A stretch of 64,000 nucleotides of DNA from Lachnoanaerobaculum orale (GTDB lineage Bacteria > Bacillota > Clostridia > Lachnospirales > Lachnospiraceae). The DNA lies in the NCBI RefSeq assembly GCF_003862485.1, contig NZ_RRCM01000001.1:311896-375895 (forward strand). Direction: 5' to 3'. Under the pieces are notes generated by a model. That model searched no databases. It saw nothing but the letters and a program-made list of their open reading frames with translations, and had not been told where the DNA came from. Each line of letters starts with the position of its first letter. The stretch's first letter is position 1. Both the position numbers and the translations under genes were made by a program. Below are positions 34,021 through 42,587 of this stretch, piece by piece.

Positions 34021-35352
34021 TTACTTTGTATCCTTTGACTTTGGAAGTACAACATTCAATAGTACAGCCATGATAGTTGCAACAACTACAGGGCTCTTTC
34101 CGAAGATAGTAGTAAATATTTGTGGGAATGCGGCAAGTGAACCCTGTGCCTGCGAAATACCTACACCGAGAGCTACTGAAAGTCCGACAATAGATGTGTT
34201 TCTAAAGTCCATCTTCTCTGTAAAGATAAGCTTCACACCTGTCATTGCTATTGAAGCAAATACTGATATTGTAGCACCACCGAGTACACATAACGGAATA
34301 GTGGTAAGGAGTGCAGAGAACTTAGGTATAAGACCTGCTATAAGTATTATAATACCTGCAAGTCCAAGAACCGCTCTGTTTATAACCTTTGTTGTTGTTA
34401 CAATACCCACGTTCTGTGAGAATGTAGCTGTAGGAAGTCCACCAAGTGCGGCACCGACTATATTTGAGATACCGTATCCTATGATACCGCTTCTAAGCTC
34501 ATCACCTGTAGGAAGTCTGTCCATAGAACCGCTTGTTGTAGCTGATAAATCTCCGATAGCCTGAATAGAGTTTATAGCAAACAAAAGTCCGATTGCTATA
34601 CAAGCTCCCGGGTCAAACTTTACACCGAAGTGAAGTATCTGAGGTAGTGAGAATACACCTGCACTTGCTACTGATGAGAAGTTGACCATACCAAGCACCA
34701 ATGCAAGAATATAACCGCAAATCATTGCCACCAATATTGAAGCAAGCTTTAAGATACCTGTAGCAAAGTTGTTAAGTACTATAACAATAATAAGTGTAAA
34801 AATAGCCACTCCCCAGTTCTTTACAGAACCGTAGTCATCCTTTCCAATACCGCCTGCCATATAGTTTACAGCAACTGAGTAAAGTGAAAGACCGATAGTA
34901 AATACTACAGTACCTGTTACAAGCGGTGGGAAAAGCTTCTGAATTTTCTTGACAAAGAGACCTACCAATATAGCAACAATACCACCGACTATCTGAGCTC
35001 CAAGTATGGAAGCTACACCCGAAGTTTTCGCAATATCCTGCATAGTAGGAACGTATGCAAAGCTTATACCCATGATAACAGGAAGTTTTGCACCGATTCT
35101 AAATGTCTTGGTACCTATACCGAAAAGCTGTAAAAGTGTAGACAATGCGGCAACTACCAAAGCCGCCTGAACCATAAGCACTCTGTCAGGATCTGAAAGA
35201 TTTGCCTCTCTAGATACGATAATGGCAGGTGTTATACAGCCTACAATCATTGCCACAACGTGCTGAAGTGCAAGCGGAAGAGCATCTGAAAATTTTGGAA
35301 ATCCATCCATTTCAAATATTGAAGCATACTGCTTTGTTGTTTGATTGCTCAT
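34021..35352 (-). CDS. NCS2-family xanthine/uracil(urate) permease
   Basis: A 443-residue NCS2 nucleobase symporter with about a dozen hydrophobic helices. Family marks are ALPLALQHVVAMIVGCITPA at the start, the central SFDPG-like VKFDPGACIAIGLLFA, NSIQAIGDLSATT, and GLPTATFSQNVGIVTTTKV. The start is the ATG at 35352 behind AAGGAG, not 35370. Linked ygeWXY and carbamate kinase genes suggest xanthine or urate as the substrate rather than uracil. It is the last gene of the operon. Confidence 0.9.
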   Translation of the reverse strand: MSNQTTKQYASIFEMDGFPKFSDALPLALQHVVAMIVGCITPAIIVSREANLSDPDRVLMVQAALVVAALSTLLQLFGIGTKTFRIGAKLPVIMGISFAYVPTMQDIAKTSGVASILGAQIVGGIVAILVGLFVKKIQKLFPPLVTGTVVFTIGLSLYSVAVNYMAGGIGKDDYGSVKNWGVAIFTLIIVIVLNNFATGILKLASILVAMICGYILALVLGMVNFSSVASAGVFSLPQILHFGVKFDPGACIAIGLLFAINSIQAIGDLSATTSGSMDRLPTGDELRSGIIGYGISNIVGAALGGLPTATFSQNVGIVTTTKVINRAVLGLAGIIILIAGLIPKFSALLTTIPLCVLGGATISVFASIAMTGVKLIFTEKMDFRNTSIVGLSVALGVGISQAQGSLAAFPQIFTTIFGKSPVVVATIMAVLLNVVLPKSKDTK

Positions 35353-35366
35353 AATATTTCTCCTTA

Positions 35367-36314
35367 TCAATCAACAATTTTTGTACCGGTTTTGCCGTTG
35401 ATGGCGTCTTTAGCCTTCTCAAGCAATGTTATCATAGCAGTCTTATTTTCGCCTGATGAAGCGAAGTCTACTGCAGCAAGTACCTTTGGAAGCATTGATC
35501 CCGGAGCGAACTCTCCGTCATCAGCATACTTTAAAGCTTCAGCTGTGCTGAGCTTATCTAACCATTTTTCATTTTCTGTGCCATATCCGATGGCAACCTT
35601 TTCAACAGCGGTAAGGATGATAAGTGTATCTGCACCTACATTCTTTGCAAGAAGAGCGGCAGCAGCGTCCTTATCTATTACTGCAGGTACACCTGCAAGA
35701 TGCTTACCGTTTGAAATAACAGGGATTCCGCCACCGCCGCAGCAGATAACAACCTGTCCGTCATCAGCCATAGACTTAATAGCTGAAAGCTCTATGATTT
35801 CCTTTGGAGCAGGAGAAGCAACAACTCTTCTGTAACCTCTGCCGGCATCCTCTTTTACAATCCAACCTCTGCTGCCTGCAGCTGCAAGAGCTTCGTCCTT
35901 GCCCATGAACTTACCGATAGGCTTTGAAGGGTTATCAAATGCCTTATCATTTTCGTCAACTCTTATCTGAGTAACTACTGTAGCGATAGGCGGAACTTCA
36001 AGATTTCTGTTTAAGAACTCCTCATGAAGAGCGTTCTGGATATCATAGCCTATATAAGCCTGACTCATTGCAACACATACTGACAGTGGAGTAGGATCAG
36101 AGTCTGTAGAATGAGCATACTCTGTCATAGCATTGTTGATTACACCGACCTGTGGACCGTTACCATGTACAATCAATACCTCATGGCCTTCTTCAATCAA
36201 ATCCACGATAGCCTTTGCGGTTGTCTTTACAGCCACCATCTGTTCTTTCAGGTTGTTGCCGAGGGCATTACCGCCAAGAGCGATTACAATCTTGCTTTTG
36301 AATTTTTTTGTCAT
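35367..36314 (-). CDS. arcC: Carbamate kinase
   Basis: Makes ATP from carbamoyl phosphate and ADP, the energy-yielding last step here. The 315-residue protein shows VIALGGNALG, VHGNGPQVGVINNAM, VICCGGGGIPV, VIDKDAAAALLA and the APGSMLPKV-like FAPGSMLPKVLAAVDF. The position after the ygeW-type carbamoyltransferase and before the purine permease shows it is the YqeA-like partner of the purine pathway and not part of an arginine deiminase operon (no arcA or arcB). A hairpin lies between ygeW and this gene. Confidence 0.94.
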   Translation of the reverse strand: MTKKFKSKIVIALGGNALGNNLKEQMVAVKTTAKAIVDLIEEGHEVLIVHGNGPQVGVINNAMTEYAHSTDSDPTPLSVCVAMSQAYIGYDIQNALHEEFLNRNLEVPPIATVVTQIRVDENDKAFDNPSKPIGKFMGKDEALAAAGSRGWIVKEDAGRGYRRVVASPAPKEIIELSAIKSMADDGQVVICCGGGGIPVISNGKHLAGVPAVIDKDAAAALLAKNVGADTLIILTAVEKVAIGYGTENEKWLDKLSTAEALKYADDGEFAPGSMLPKVLAAVDFASSGENKTAMITLLEKAKDAINGKTGTKIVD

Positions 36315-36350
36315 AAAATCTCCCCTTAATAAAATTTCTAGGAAATGTTA

Positions 36351-36380
36351 AAAAAAAGACAGGTTTTTGTGACCTGCCTT
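36351..36380 (-). terminator. Hairpin between ygeW and arcC
   Basis: On the minus strand GGCAGGT pairs with ACCTGTC (36358-36378) and a run of seven U follows. A second, longer imperfect hairpin (GGCAGCAG with CTACTGCC, about 36391-36428) lies just before it. As it is inside the gene row it may act as a partial terminator. Confidence 0.6.
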
Positions 36381-36453
36381 TTGGTTTATAGGCAGCAGTG
36401 AAATGATTGTCTATATTTAACTACTGCCACATGGATAAGTACTTTGACTTATA

Positions 36454-37650
36454 TTATTCTGAAAGGATTCTGTCCTGTCCACGTGCCTCAAGTTTCTCAA
36501 GAACCTTAGCAGGATCTTTGAACTTCTCAAGAAGGATCATAGCAGCGATAACATATGGCTTGAAGCTTGCTTCTTTGTAAAGCGGATCTCTGTATCTGTC
36601 AAATACTGAACCGTCAACCTCGCCTTCCTTGCAAGAAACGCCTGTGATATCAGCAGGTAAGCAGTGAAGATAAAGAGCCTTACCGTCCTTTGTAAGCTTC
36701 ATCATTTCTTCTGTACATGCCCAATCCTTGTGCTCTGCATTCTGAGCAAGAAGTTCCTTCTCTAAAGCCTTGATTCCCTCTGAATCGCCCTCTGCATAAA
36801 GGTTTGTTCTCTTCTCCATAGCTGCAAACGGTGCCCATGACTTAGGATAAACGATATCTGCATCCTTGAATGCTTCCTTCATGTCGTTTGTGATAGTGAA
36901 CTTACCGCCGCACTCAGCTGCCTGCTTCTCAGCCTGCTCAGCAACCTTAGGCATTACCTCATAACCTTCCGGATGAGCTAAAACAACATCCATACCAAGT
37001 CTTGTGAAAAGACCGATAACACCCTGTGGAACTGAAAGAGGCTTACCGTAAGATGGTGAATAAGCCCAGCTCATAGCAATCTTCTTACCCTTAAGGTTCT
37101 CAAGACCGCCGAACTCATGGATTACATGAAGAGCATCAGCCATACACTGTGTAGGGTGGTCGATATCGCACTGAAGGTTTACAAGAGTAGGTCTCTGCTC
37201 AAGAACGCCGTCCTTGTATCCTGCCTCAACAGAATCTGCAACTTCGTGCATATAAGCATTACCCTTACCGATGTACATATCATCTCTGATACCGATAACG
37301 TCAGCCATGAAAGAGATCATGTTAGCTGTCTCACGAACTGTCTCACCGTGAGCGATCTGTGACTTACCCTCGTCAAGATCCTGAACCTCAAGACCTAAAA
37401 GGTTACAAGCTGAAGCGAAAGAGAATCTTGTTCTTGTAGAATTATCACGGAAAAGTGAAATTCCAAGGCCTGAATCAAATACCTTTGTAGAGATGTTTCT
37501 CTGTCTGAGATCACGAAGTGCATCTGCAACTGTCCATACAGCGTTAAGCTCGTCGTCTGTCTTCTCCCATGTAAGGAAGAAATCGTTCATGAACATATCC
37601 TGTGTCTTTAGGCCTTTTAACTTTTCAACTAAATTCTTGAAATTTGACAT
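36454..37650 (-). CDS. ygeW: YgeW-type knotted carbamoyltransferase
   Basis: A 398-residue transcarbamoylase of the YgeW group. The carbamoyl-phosphate site is FRDNSTRTRFSFASACN; GKSQIAHGETVRETANMISF, DHPTQCMADALHVIHEFGG, MSWAYSPSYGKPLSVPQG and LHCLPAD are the other group marks. In the purine pathway it is thought to phosphorolyse a ureido group of 2,3-diureidopropionate, giving carbamoyl phosphate for carbamate kinase. Neighbours ygeX, ygeY and arcC support this rather than ornithine or aspartate transcarbamoylase. Confidence 0.92.
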   Translation of the reverse strand: MSNFKNLVEKLKGLKTQDMFMNDFFLTWEKTDDELNAVWTVADALRDLRQRNISTKVFDSGLGISLFRDNSTRTRFSFASACNLLGLEVQDLDEGKSQIAHGETVRETANMISFMADVIGIRDDMYIGKGNAYMHEVADSVEAGYKDGVLEQRPTLVNLQCDIDHPTQCMADALHVIHEFGGLENLKGKKIAMSWAYSPSYGKPLSVPQGVIGLFTRLGMDVVLAHPEGYEVMPKVAEQAEKQAAECGGKFTITNDMKEAFKDADIVYPKSWAPFAAMEKRTNLYAEGDSEGIKALEKELLAQNAEHKDWACTEEMMKLTKDGKALYLHCLPADITGVSCKEGEVDGSVFDRYRDPLYKEASFKPYVIAAMILLEKFKDPAKVLEKLEARGQDRILSE

Positions 37651-37713
37651 TTTTTAAACTCCTTATTTTAAAAGCATTGCTTTAGTTTTTATAATATACA
37701 ATTTATGTTACAT

Positions 37714-37738
37714 TCCCGGATAAACTGTGTATCCGGGA
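37714..37738 (-). promoter_or_regulatory. Hairpin in the ygeY-ygeW gap
   Basis: TCCCGGATA-(7 nt)-TATCCGGGA is a perfect 9-base stem. No U-run follows on the minus strand, so it is more likely an RNA-stability or processing element than a terminator. Confidence 0.45.
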
Positions 37739-37769
37739 TTATAATCTATCAAAATATAATCTATACAGA

Positions 37770-39098
37770 TTAGTCACAGTAGTAAGCAGGAAGAGCTGCA
37801 TAGAATGCCGCACAAGTTACCAAGTCTTTCTTCCATGTGATCTCGTTTGGTGCATGAGCCTGTGCCTCTGCTCCAGGTCCGAATCCGATTACAGGGATAC
37901 CGTTTCTACCCATGATTGAAACACCGTTTGTAGAGAATGTCCACTTGTCAAGAAGCGGTCTAACCTCACGCTCAGGTGTAGTCTTAGCATTACCGATTCT
38001 CTTATCACCGAAGAGATCCTTGTAAGCTGCAACAGCACTTGTACAAACCTTGTGATCCTCAGGAAGTACCCAAGTAGGGAAGTAGCACTCGATAGGGTAT
38101 ACAACACCTGTAAATGAAGGTCTGTCATAGTTGTACATACTTACAACTACATCATCGCCGTACTTCTTAACTGCAGGAAGTTCTCTGATTTCCTCAAGAC
38201 ATGACTCCCAAGTCTCACCTACAGTCATTCTTCTGTCAAGAGATACTGCACAAGAGTCAGCTACTGCACAACGAGAAGGAGATGTGAAGAAGATCTGTGA
38301 AGCTGTAACAGTTCCTCTACCAAGGAATCTTGCTTCCTTCCACTGATCGTTGTACTTAGGATTGAGCATCTTTACAAGACCTCTGATCTCTGTAGACTCT
38401 GCATCACCGTTGTTGTTAAGTGCACGAACATCTCTTAAGATATCAGCCATCTTGTAGATAGCGTTGTCACCTCTGTCAGGAGCTGAACCGTGGCAAGAAA
38501 CACCCTTAACATCGATTCTGATCTCCATACGTCCTCTTTGTCCTCTGTAAAGACCGCCGTCTGTAGGCTCTGAAGATACAACGAACTCAGGTCTGATCTT
38601 ATCCTCATGGTAGATATACTCCCAGCAAAGACCGTCACAGTCCTCTTCCTGAACTGTACCTACAACCATTACACGATACTTGTCGTTAAGAAGTCCGAGA
38701 TCCTTCATGATCTTTGCAGCATATACTGCAGAAACTGTACCGCCAAGCTGATCTGAAACACCACGACCGCCGATTTCTTCATCATCCTCAAATCCCTCAT
38801 ACGGATCGAAGTTCCAGTTGTCTCTGTTTCCGATACCTACTGTATCAATATGTCCGTCAAAAGCGATAAGAGTCTTGCCTGATCCCATGAATCCCATAAC
38901 GTTACCCTGCGGATCAACCTTAACCTCGTCAAAGCCTACCTTCTCCATCTCAGCCTTAATTGTAGCAACGTGAGCAGCCTCGTCAGATGACTCGCCCGGA
39001 TTGGCAACTATAGCACGAAGGAAAGCTGTCATATCAGCCTTGTATCCTTCAGCTAAAGATTTAATCTTTTCCAACTCTTCTTTTGATAATTTACCCAT
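37770..39098 (-). CDS. ygeY: YgeY-type M20 metallohydrolase
   Basis: A 442-residue zinc hydrolase of the M20 peptidase family, in the group called YgeY and linked to selenium metabolism by co-occurrence. Zinc-site segments are [39 protein letters not shown] and SSEPTDGG, followed by the dimerisation domain starting [18 protein letters not shown]. It sits between ygeX and ygeW; its exact reaction in the purine pathway is not established, and deacylation of a diaminopropionate derivative is a reasonable guess. Confidence 0.92.
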   Translation of the reverse strand: MGKLSKEELEKIKSLAEGYKADMTAFLRAIVANPGESSDEAAHVATIKAEMEKVGFDEVKVDPQGNVMGFMGSGKTLIAFDGHIDTVGIGNRDNWNFDPYEGFEDDEEIGGRGVSDQLGGTVSAVYAAKIMKDLGLLNDKYRVMVVGTVQEEDCDGLCWEYIYHEDKIRPEFVVSSEPTDGGLYRGQRGRMEIRIDVKGVSCHGSAPDRGDNAIYKMADILRDVRALNNNGDAESTEIRGLVKMLNPKYNDQWKEARFLGRGTVTASQIFFTSPSRCAVADSCAVSLDRRMTVGETWESCLEEIRELPAVKKYGDDVVVSMYNYDRPSFTGVVYPIECYFPTWVLPEDHKVCTSAVAAYKDLFGDKRIGNAKTTPEREVRPLLDKWTFSTNGVSIMGRNGIPVIGFGPGAEAQAHAPNEITWKKDLVTCAAFYAALPAYYCD

Positions 39099-39134
39099 TG
39101 TTTTGTTCCTCCTTTAAAAAATAACAACTATATC

Positions 39135-40328
39135 TTATCTTTCCTTAGCTTCCCAGATAATATTTCTCCAACGCTGCGGATCTGTGTCGCCCTCGGTTGA
39201 GAAAAGTAATACCTTTGAATCTTTAGTTAAGTTTAGTTTCTCTCTAAGCTCCTTGTATTCATCGTCCATCATAATAGTAGCGAGAGCACCGAACGGAGCG
39301 GCTCCGGACTCACCTGAAAGTACCTGAGGATCGCCCTTTAACGGAGCGTTTAACATACGCATACCTCTGGCAGCTACTTCATCTTCTGCAGCTATAAAGC
39401 ATGTTACATGGTTCTTTAAGATATCCCAAGATGTGATATTAGGCTCACCGCAAGCAAGACCTGCCATGATTGTATCCATATCTCCGTCTACGATTCTTAT
39501 ATTACCGTCTGCAGTCTTAGCACCCTTATAAAGACATGCTGCAGCTTCGGCTTCAACAACTACCATGATTGGAGGGTTCTCTTTGTACTTATTGGCAAAG
39601 TAACCTACCATTGCACCGGCAAGTGAACCTACACCTGCCTGAACAAATACATGAGTAGGTCTCTCGGCAAACTGAGCGTCAGCCTCAAGAGCCATAGTAC
39701 CGTAACCCTGCATTATCCATGAAGGTATCTTCTCATAACCTTCCCAAGCTGTATCCTGAACTACAACTCCGTGCTCAACCTTAGCGGCAAGCTTTGCAGC
39801 CTCACGAACACATTCGTCATAGTTTACATCTGAAATCCATGCATCGGCACCCTCAGCCTTGATATTGTTAAGTCTTGTCTGTGTAGAACCCTTAGGCATT
39901 ATAATTACTGATTTCTGATGTAACTTGTTTGCTGCCCAAGCCACTCCACGACCGTGGTTACCGTCTGTAGCGGAGAAGAATGTAGCAGGTTTGAATTTCT
40001 TTGCAAACTCCTCAGATGTAAGAACTGAATAAGGTAATTCCGATACATCTACATTCATTTCATCAGCTATGTACTTGGCAATTGCATATGAACCGCCAAG
40101 AACCTTGAATGCATTCAAACCGAATCTGTAAGATTCATCCTTAACCTTAACCTCGCCTAAACCGAGGAACTTAGCCATCTCCTTTAAATCAGCCAAAGGT
40201 GTTTCGCTGTACTGAGGGAAGCTTTCATGAAAAGCTTTAGCCTTAGTCACCTCTTCAACCGACATTATCGGAAGATTAGCATCGTCTGTTTTGGGCATAT
40301 TGTTAATGACCCATTTTAGTTGTGACAT
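39135..40328 (-). CDS. ygeX: Diaminopropionate ammonia-lyase
   Basis: A 397-residue fold-type II PLP enzyme that splits 2,3-diaminopropionate to pyruvate and two ammonia. The PLP Lys lies in KDESYRFGLNAFKVLGGSYA; ATDGNHGRGVAWAA, EGADAWISDVNYDECVR, QAGVGSLAGAMVGYF and SGESGAAPFGAL are group-typical. It is the first enzyme gene after the regulator (36 bases downstream). With ygeW, ygeY and carbamate kinase it forms the lower part of the anaerobic purine route. Confidence 0.94.
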   Translation of the reverse strand: MSQLKWVINNMPKTDDANLPIMSVEEVTKAKAFHESFPQYSETPLADLKEMAKFLGLGEVKVKDESYRFGLNAFKVLGGSYAIAKYIADEMNVDVSELPYSVLTSEEFAKKFKPATFFSATDGNHGRGVAWAANKLHQKSVIIMPKGSTQTRLNNIKAEGADAWISDVNYDECVREAAKLAAKVEHGVVVQDTAWEGYEKIPSWIMQGYGTMALEADAQFAERPTHVFVQAGVGSLAGAMVGYFANKYKENPPIMVVVEAEAAACLYKGAKTADGNIRIVDGDMDTIMAGLACGEPNITSWDILKNHVTCFIAAEDEVAARGMRMLNAPLKGDPQVLSGESGAAPFGALATIMMDDEYKELREKLNLTKDSKVLLFSTEGDTDPQRWRNIIWEAKER

Positions 40329-40364
40329 GAAATTTAAACCTCCTAAAATTGTTAAGCAAAATGC

Positions 40365-41027
40365 TTATTCATCCACTGCTTTTGCTTGATCAATGTAGCT
40401 ATACAGTGTAAACTTACTAATTCCAAAAAATTGAGAAATTTTATCTCCGGATCTTGTAATAAGGAAGGCACCGGCATCCTGTAAAAACTTGATTGCCTTA
40501 ACCTTTTCATCCTTTGTCATAAGTGCGGGAGTCTTCCCCACAAGCTTCACGCTTTGTTCAATCAGGTTGTCGAGCAGGTCGTTCACACTTAAAGGAATCT
40601 GACCGTAGATATCTTCGCCTGTGGTTTCGATATTTTCCACTATATTGGATAGTGCTGATTGAGCATTTATGAAATTGGTCATATCGTGGTTTATACCGAG
40701 TATGAATCTGTACTTACCGCTTTCATCCTTTAGAAAGATAGTGGAAGATTTTAAGATTCTGCCGTCTGAAGTATGTGTTCGATAGCCGAGGTGATCACTT
40801 ACATTATCCCCTTTTTTTAAAGCTTCGAGAGTCTCCAGTACTATCTTTGAAGCACCGTCACCGATCTTTCTTCCAGATACATGACCGTTTATGATGTAGC
40901 AAATAGTGTGCTCAAGGTCATTAGCCTGTAAATCGTGAATGCATACTTCACAGTCATTGCCGAACTGTCTGGCGATACCGTGTGCAATCATCACTAAAGA
41001 TTCCAAAGTTAAGTCATCTCTGTTCAT
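40365..41027 (-). CDS. YheO-like PAS / HTH transcriptional regulator
   Basis: A 220-residue regulator with an N-terminal YheO-like PAS domain (IARQFGNDCEVCIHDLQ, IINGHVSGRKIGDGAS, FLKDESGKYRFILGINHD) and a C-terminal helix-turn-helix (AGAFLITRSGDKISQFFGIS, then KFTLYSYIDQ). It leads the purine operon and so probably senses a purine-derived ligand or redox state. Its promoter is flanked by two palindromes of the same type, the likely autoregulatory sites. Confidence 0.88.
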   Translation of the reverse strand: MNRDDLTLESLVMIAHGIARQFGNDCEVCIHDLQANDLEHTICYIINGHVSGRKIGDGASKIVLETLEALKKGDNVSDHLGYRTHTSDGRILKSSTIFLKDESGKYRFILGINHDMTNFINAQSALSNIVENIETTGEDIYGQIPLSVNDLLDNLIEQSVKLVGKTPALMTKDEKVKAIKFLQDAGAFLITRSGDKISQFFGISKFTLYSYIDQAKAVDE

Positions 41028-41059
41028 AACACTATCGCTACTCCTTTCTAATTTACACG

Positions 41060-41076
41060 CCTAAATTTTTTTTAGG
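41060..41076 (-). promoter_or_regulatory. Palindrome 1, downstream of the regulator -10 box
   Basis: CCTAAATTTTTTTTAGG, arms CCTAAA/TTTAGG with a 5-base A/T spacer. It lies directly downstream of the -10 box in the direction of the regulator gene. Confidence 0.55.
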
Positions 41077-41083
41077 TATGTAT

Positions 41084-41112
41084 ACTATAGCACTTTAATC
41101 AAAGCAAATCAA
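41084..41112 (-). promoter_or_regulatory. Promoter of the YheO-like regulator and purine operon
   Basis: Read on the minus strand: TTGATT (41107-41112), 17-base spacer, TATAGT (41084-41089). RBS GAAAGGAG precedes the ATG. Confidence 0.65.
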
Positions 41113-41118
41113 TAGGTA

Positions 41119-41136
41119 TCTAAAAAATTTTTAGGT
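41119..41136 (-). promoter_or_regulatory. Palindrome 2, upstream of the regulator -35 box
   Basis: CTAAAAAATTTTTAG at 41120-41134 with GG following, the same type as palindrome 1. The two copies are centred about 59 bases apart, close to a whole number of helical turns, and bracket the promoter. Confidence 0.5.
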
Positions 41137-41403
41137 AAGCAAAAATATTATAAGAGTGAATATAGACGGCTCATTTTAATAAATTTTAAACAATAAATGA
41201 CGCACTTTTATATTGCATACTATCGAAAAATTAATATATATAGTACACAAAAATAAGATATTTTTTTATGTACAGTTTTCAAAAAAAAATTTATAATAGT
41301 GTTTGAGTCGTGGTATAACAATTATACTAGAGCTTAATAAATTAGTTAATAATCAAGTCCTATATAATATAGTAGAGATTTGACAGTAGAATAAGGGAGG
41401 TTT

Positions 41404-41913
41404 ATGAGAAAAATCATAGTAACATTATCCTGTATCCTGTTGGTAGGATGTGGTGGAGCCAAAAAAGCGGATGTAGGAGGTTCTGTCGACATAAATAATG
41501 TAGAAAGCAGTACACAGACGGCAGGTACAGATGTAAAAAGTGAAGAGACTAAAGCTGACGGACAGGTAGATTATGACCTGAGCAGTATGGGTCCTGATAT
41601 GGTATATGCCACAATATATCAGATGATGATTGACCCGAAGTCATATGTAGGAAAGAGTTTTAAGGTGACGGGAAATTATTACTCATCCTACAGTAAAGAA
41701 AACGATCAGTACTATCACTTTTGTATGGTAAAGGATGCCGCCGCTTGCTGTGCACAGGGCCTTGAACTTCTTTGGGCGGATGAGAGTATGAACAAGCATG
41801 AAAATTGTCCGGATGAAGAAGCCCTTGTCACAGTGGAAGGTGTATTTGAAACATATGAAGAGGGTCAAAATACTTACGGCAGATTAAAAGATGTAAAGCT
41901 TGTCAATGAGTAA
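41404..41913 (+). CDS. Lipoprotein of unknown function
   Basis: A 169-residue protein with a short signal peptide and lipobox (ILLVGCGG), a polar linker, then a small domain (KSYVGKSFKVTGNYYSSYS, CMVKDAAACCAQGLELLW, EALVTVEGVFETYEEGQNTY). The pattern resembles the OB-fold-like lipoproteins common in clostridia, but no function can be given. The vicinal cysteines (AACCAQG) stand out. ATG follows AAGGGAGG. It converges with tadA with a gap of only two bases and no terminator. Confidence 0.75.
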   Translation: MRKIIVTLSCILLVGCGGAKKADVGGSVDINNVESSTQTAGTDVKSEETKADGQVDYDLSSMGPDMVYATIYQMMIDPKSYVGKSFKVTGNYYSSYSKENDQYYHFCMVKDAAACCAQGLELLWADESMNKHENCPDEEALVTVEGVFETYEEGQNTYGRLKDVKLVNE

Positions 41914-41915
41914 TA

Positions 41916-42395
41916 TTATTCAGGCTTTATTTTTGCCTGCCTCAGAGATTTGAAAAAAGAACTTAAAAGTGAGGAGCACTCGCTTCTAAGTGACTCAGAT
42001 GATATAAGCTCAACTTCGGTCTTATGGTTGAATCCGTCAGTTTGCAGGATGTTAAGCACTGAACCTGCACATCCTGCCTTCGGATTCATAGCGCCTAAGA
42101 CCACTTTTTTTATTCTTGACTGCACTATGGCGCCTGCACACATAGGGCAGGGCTCAAGTGTTATATACATGGTACAGTCTTCCAGTCGCCAGTCACCTAT
42201 CTTTTTGCAGGCTTTTTTCATAGCAATTATTTCCGCATGTGAGAGCGTACTTTTATCCTTGTTTCTTCTGTTATAACCTCTTGCTATTATCTTATCTTCA
42301 AATACGATAACACAGCCTATCGGAACGTCACCTATTGCCATTGCTTTTTTTGCCTGCTTTATAGCTTCTTTTAAAAAATAATTATCCCTATCCAT
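41916..42395 (-). CDS. tadA: tRNA-specific adenosine deaminase
   Basis: Converts A34 to inosine in tRNA-Arg(ACG), allowing wobble reading. The 159-residue zinc deaminase has the HAE motif (LSHAEIIAMKKA), the PCxxC motif (LEPCPMCAGAIVQSRI) and the NPKAGCAGS loop of TadA. The C-terminus is basic and about normal in length. It lies alone on the minus strand, divergent from the VanRS-like pair. Confidence 0.95.
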   Translation of the reverse strand: MDRDNYFLKEAIKQAKKAMAIGDVPIGCVIVFEDKIIARGYNRRNKDKSTLSHAEIIAMKKACKKIGDWRLEDCTMYITLEPCPMCAGAIVQSRIKKVVLGAMNPKAGCAGSVLNILQTDGFNHKTEVELISSESLRSECSSLLSSFFKSLRQAKIKPE

Positions 42396-42446
42396 TTTAA
42401 TACCTGTAAGTCACAAAATTTTAACAGTTTTACCATATAATAGTTT

Positions 42447-42500
42447 CGGTATCAAAGTTTTTGTTTTTTTATATGAAAACAAATGGTATAATTGATACCG
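42447..42500 (+). promoter_or_regulatory. Inverted repeats in the tadA / response-regulator gap
   Basis: CGGTATCAA (42447-42455) and TTGATACCG (42492-42500) form a perfect 9-base inverted repeat with a 36-base gap. The second arm is part of a tighter dyad, GGTAT-N5-ATACC at 42485-42499, which overlaps a TATAAT. This could be a site for the OmpR-type regulator controlling its own gene and tadA. Confidence 0.45.
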
Positions 42501-42587
42501 AGGTTGTGATAAAACAATCCATATAATTTGTATGTTAAACTAAAACAAAATGAAAATTATGTCAAGATATATATAAAGGATGGAACT

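Larger units (their letters stand above)
41028..41403. other. Intergenic control region between the purine regulator and a lipoprotein gene
   Basis: 376 bases without a gene. The left part holds the divergent regulator promoter and two palindromes (listed separately). The right part (41137-41400) is very AT-rich; I see only weak promoter-like strings for the lipoprotein gene (for example TTAGTT near 41343 with TAATAT 17 bases on) and no RNA structure or small gene. Confidence 0.6.

Noticed and set aside
35341-35835. Open frame opposite the carbamate kinase gene
   Set aside because: Shadow of the arcC coding sequence with low-complexity Ala/Ser content.
32492-41027. trpB-like gene as part of the purine operon
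   Set aside because: A strong terminator at 33971-34004 and a separate promoter at 33909-33937 lie between them.
41137-41400. Small RNA or small gene in the AT-rich gap before the lipoprotein
   Set aside because: No stable hairpin, no RBS-linked frame; only weak promoter-like strings.
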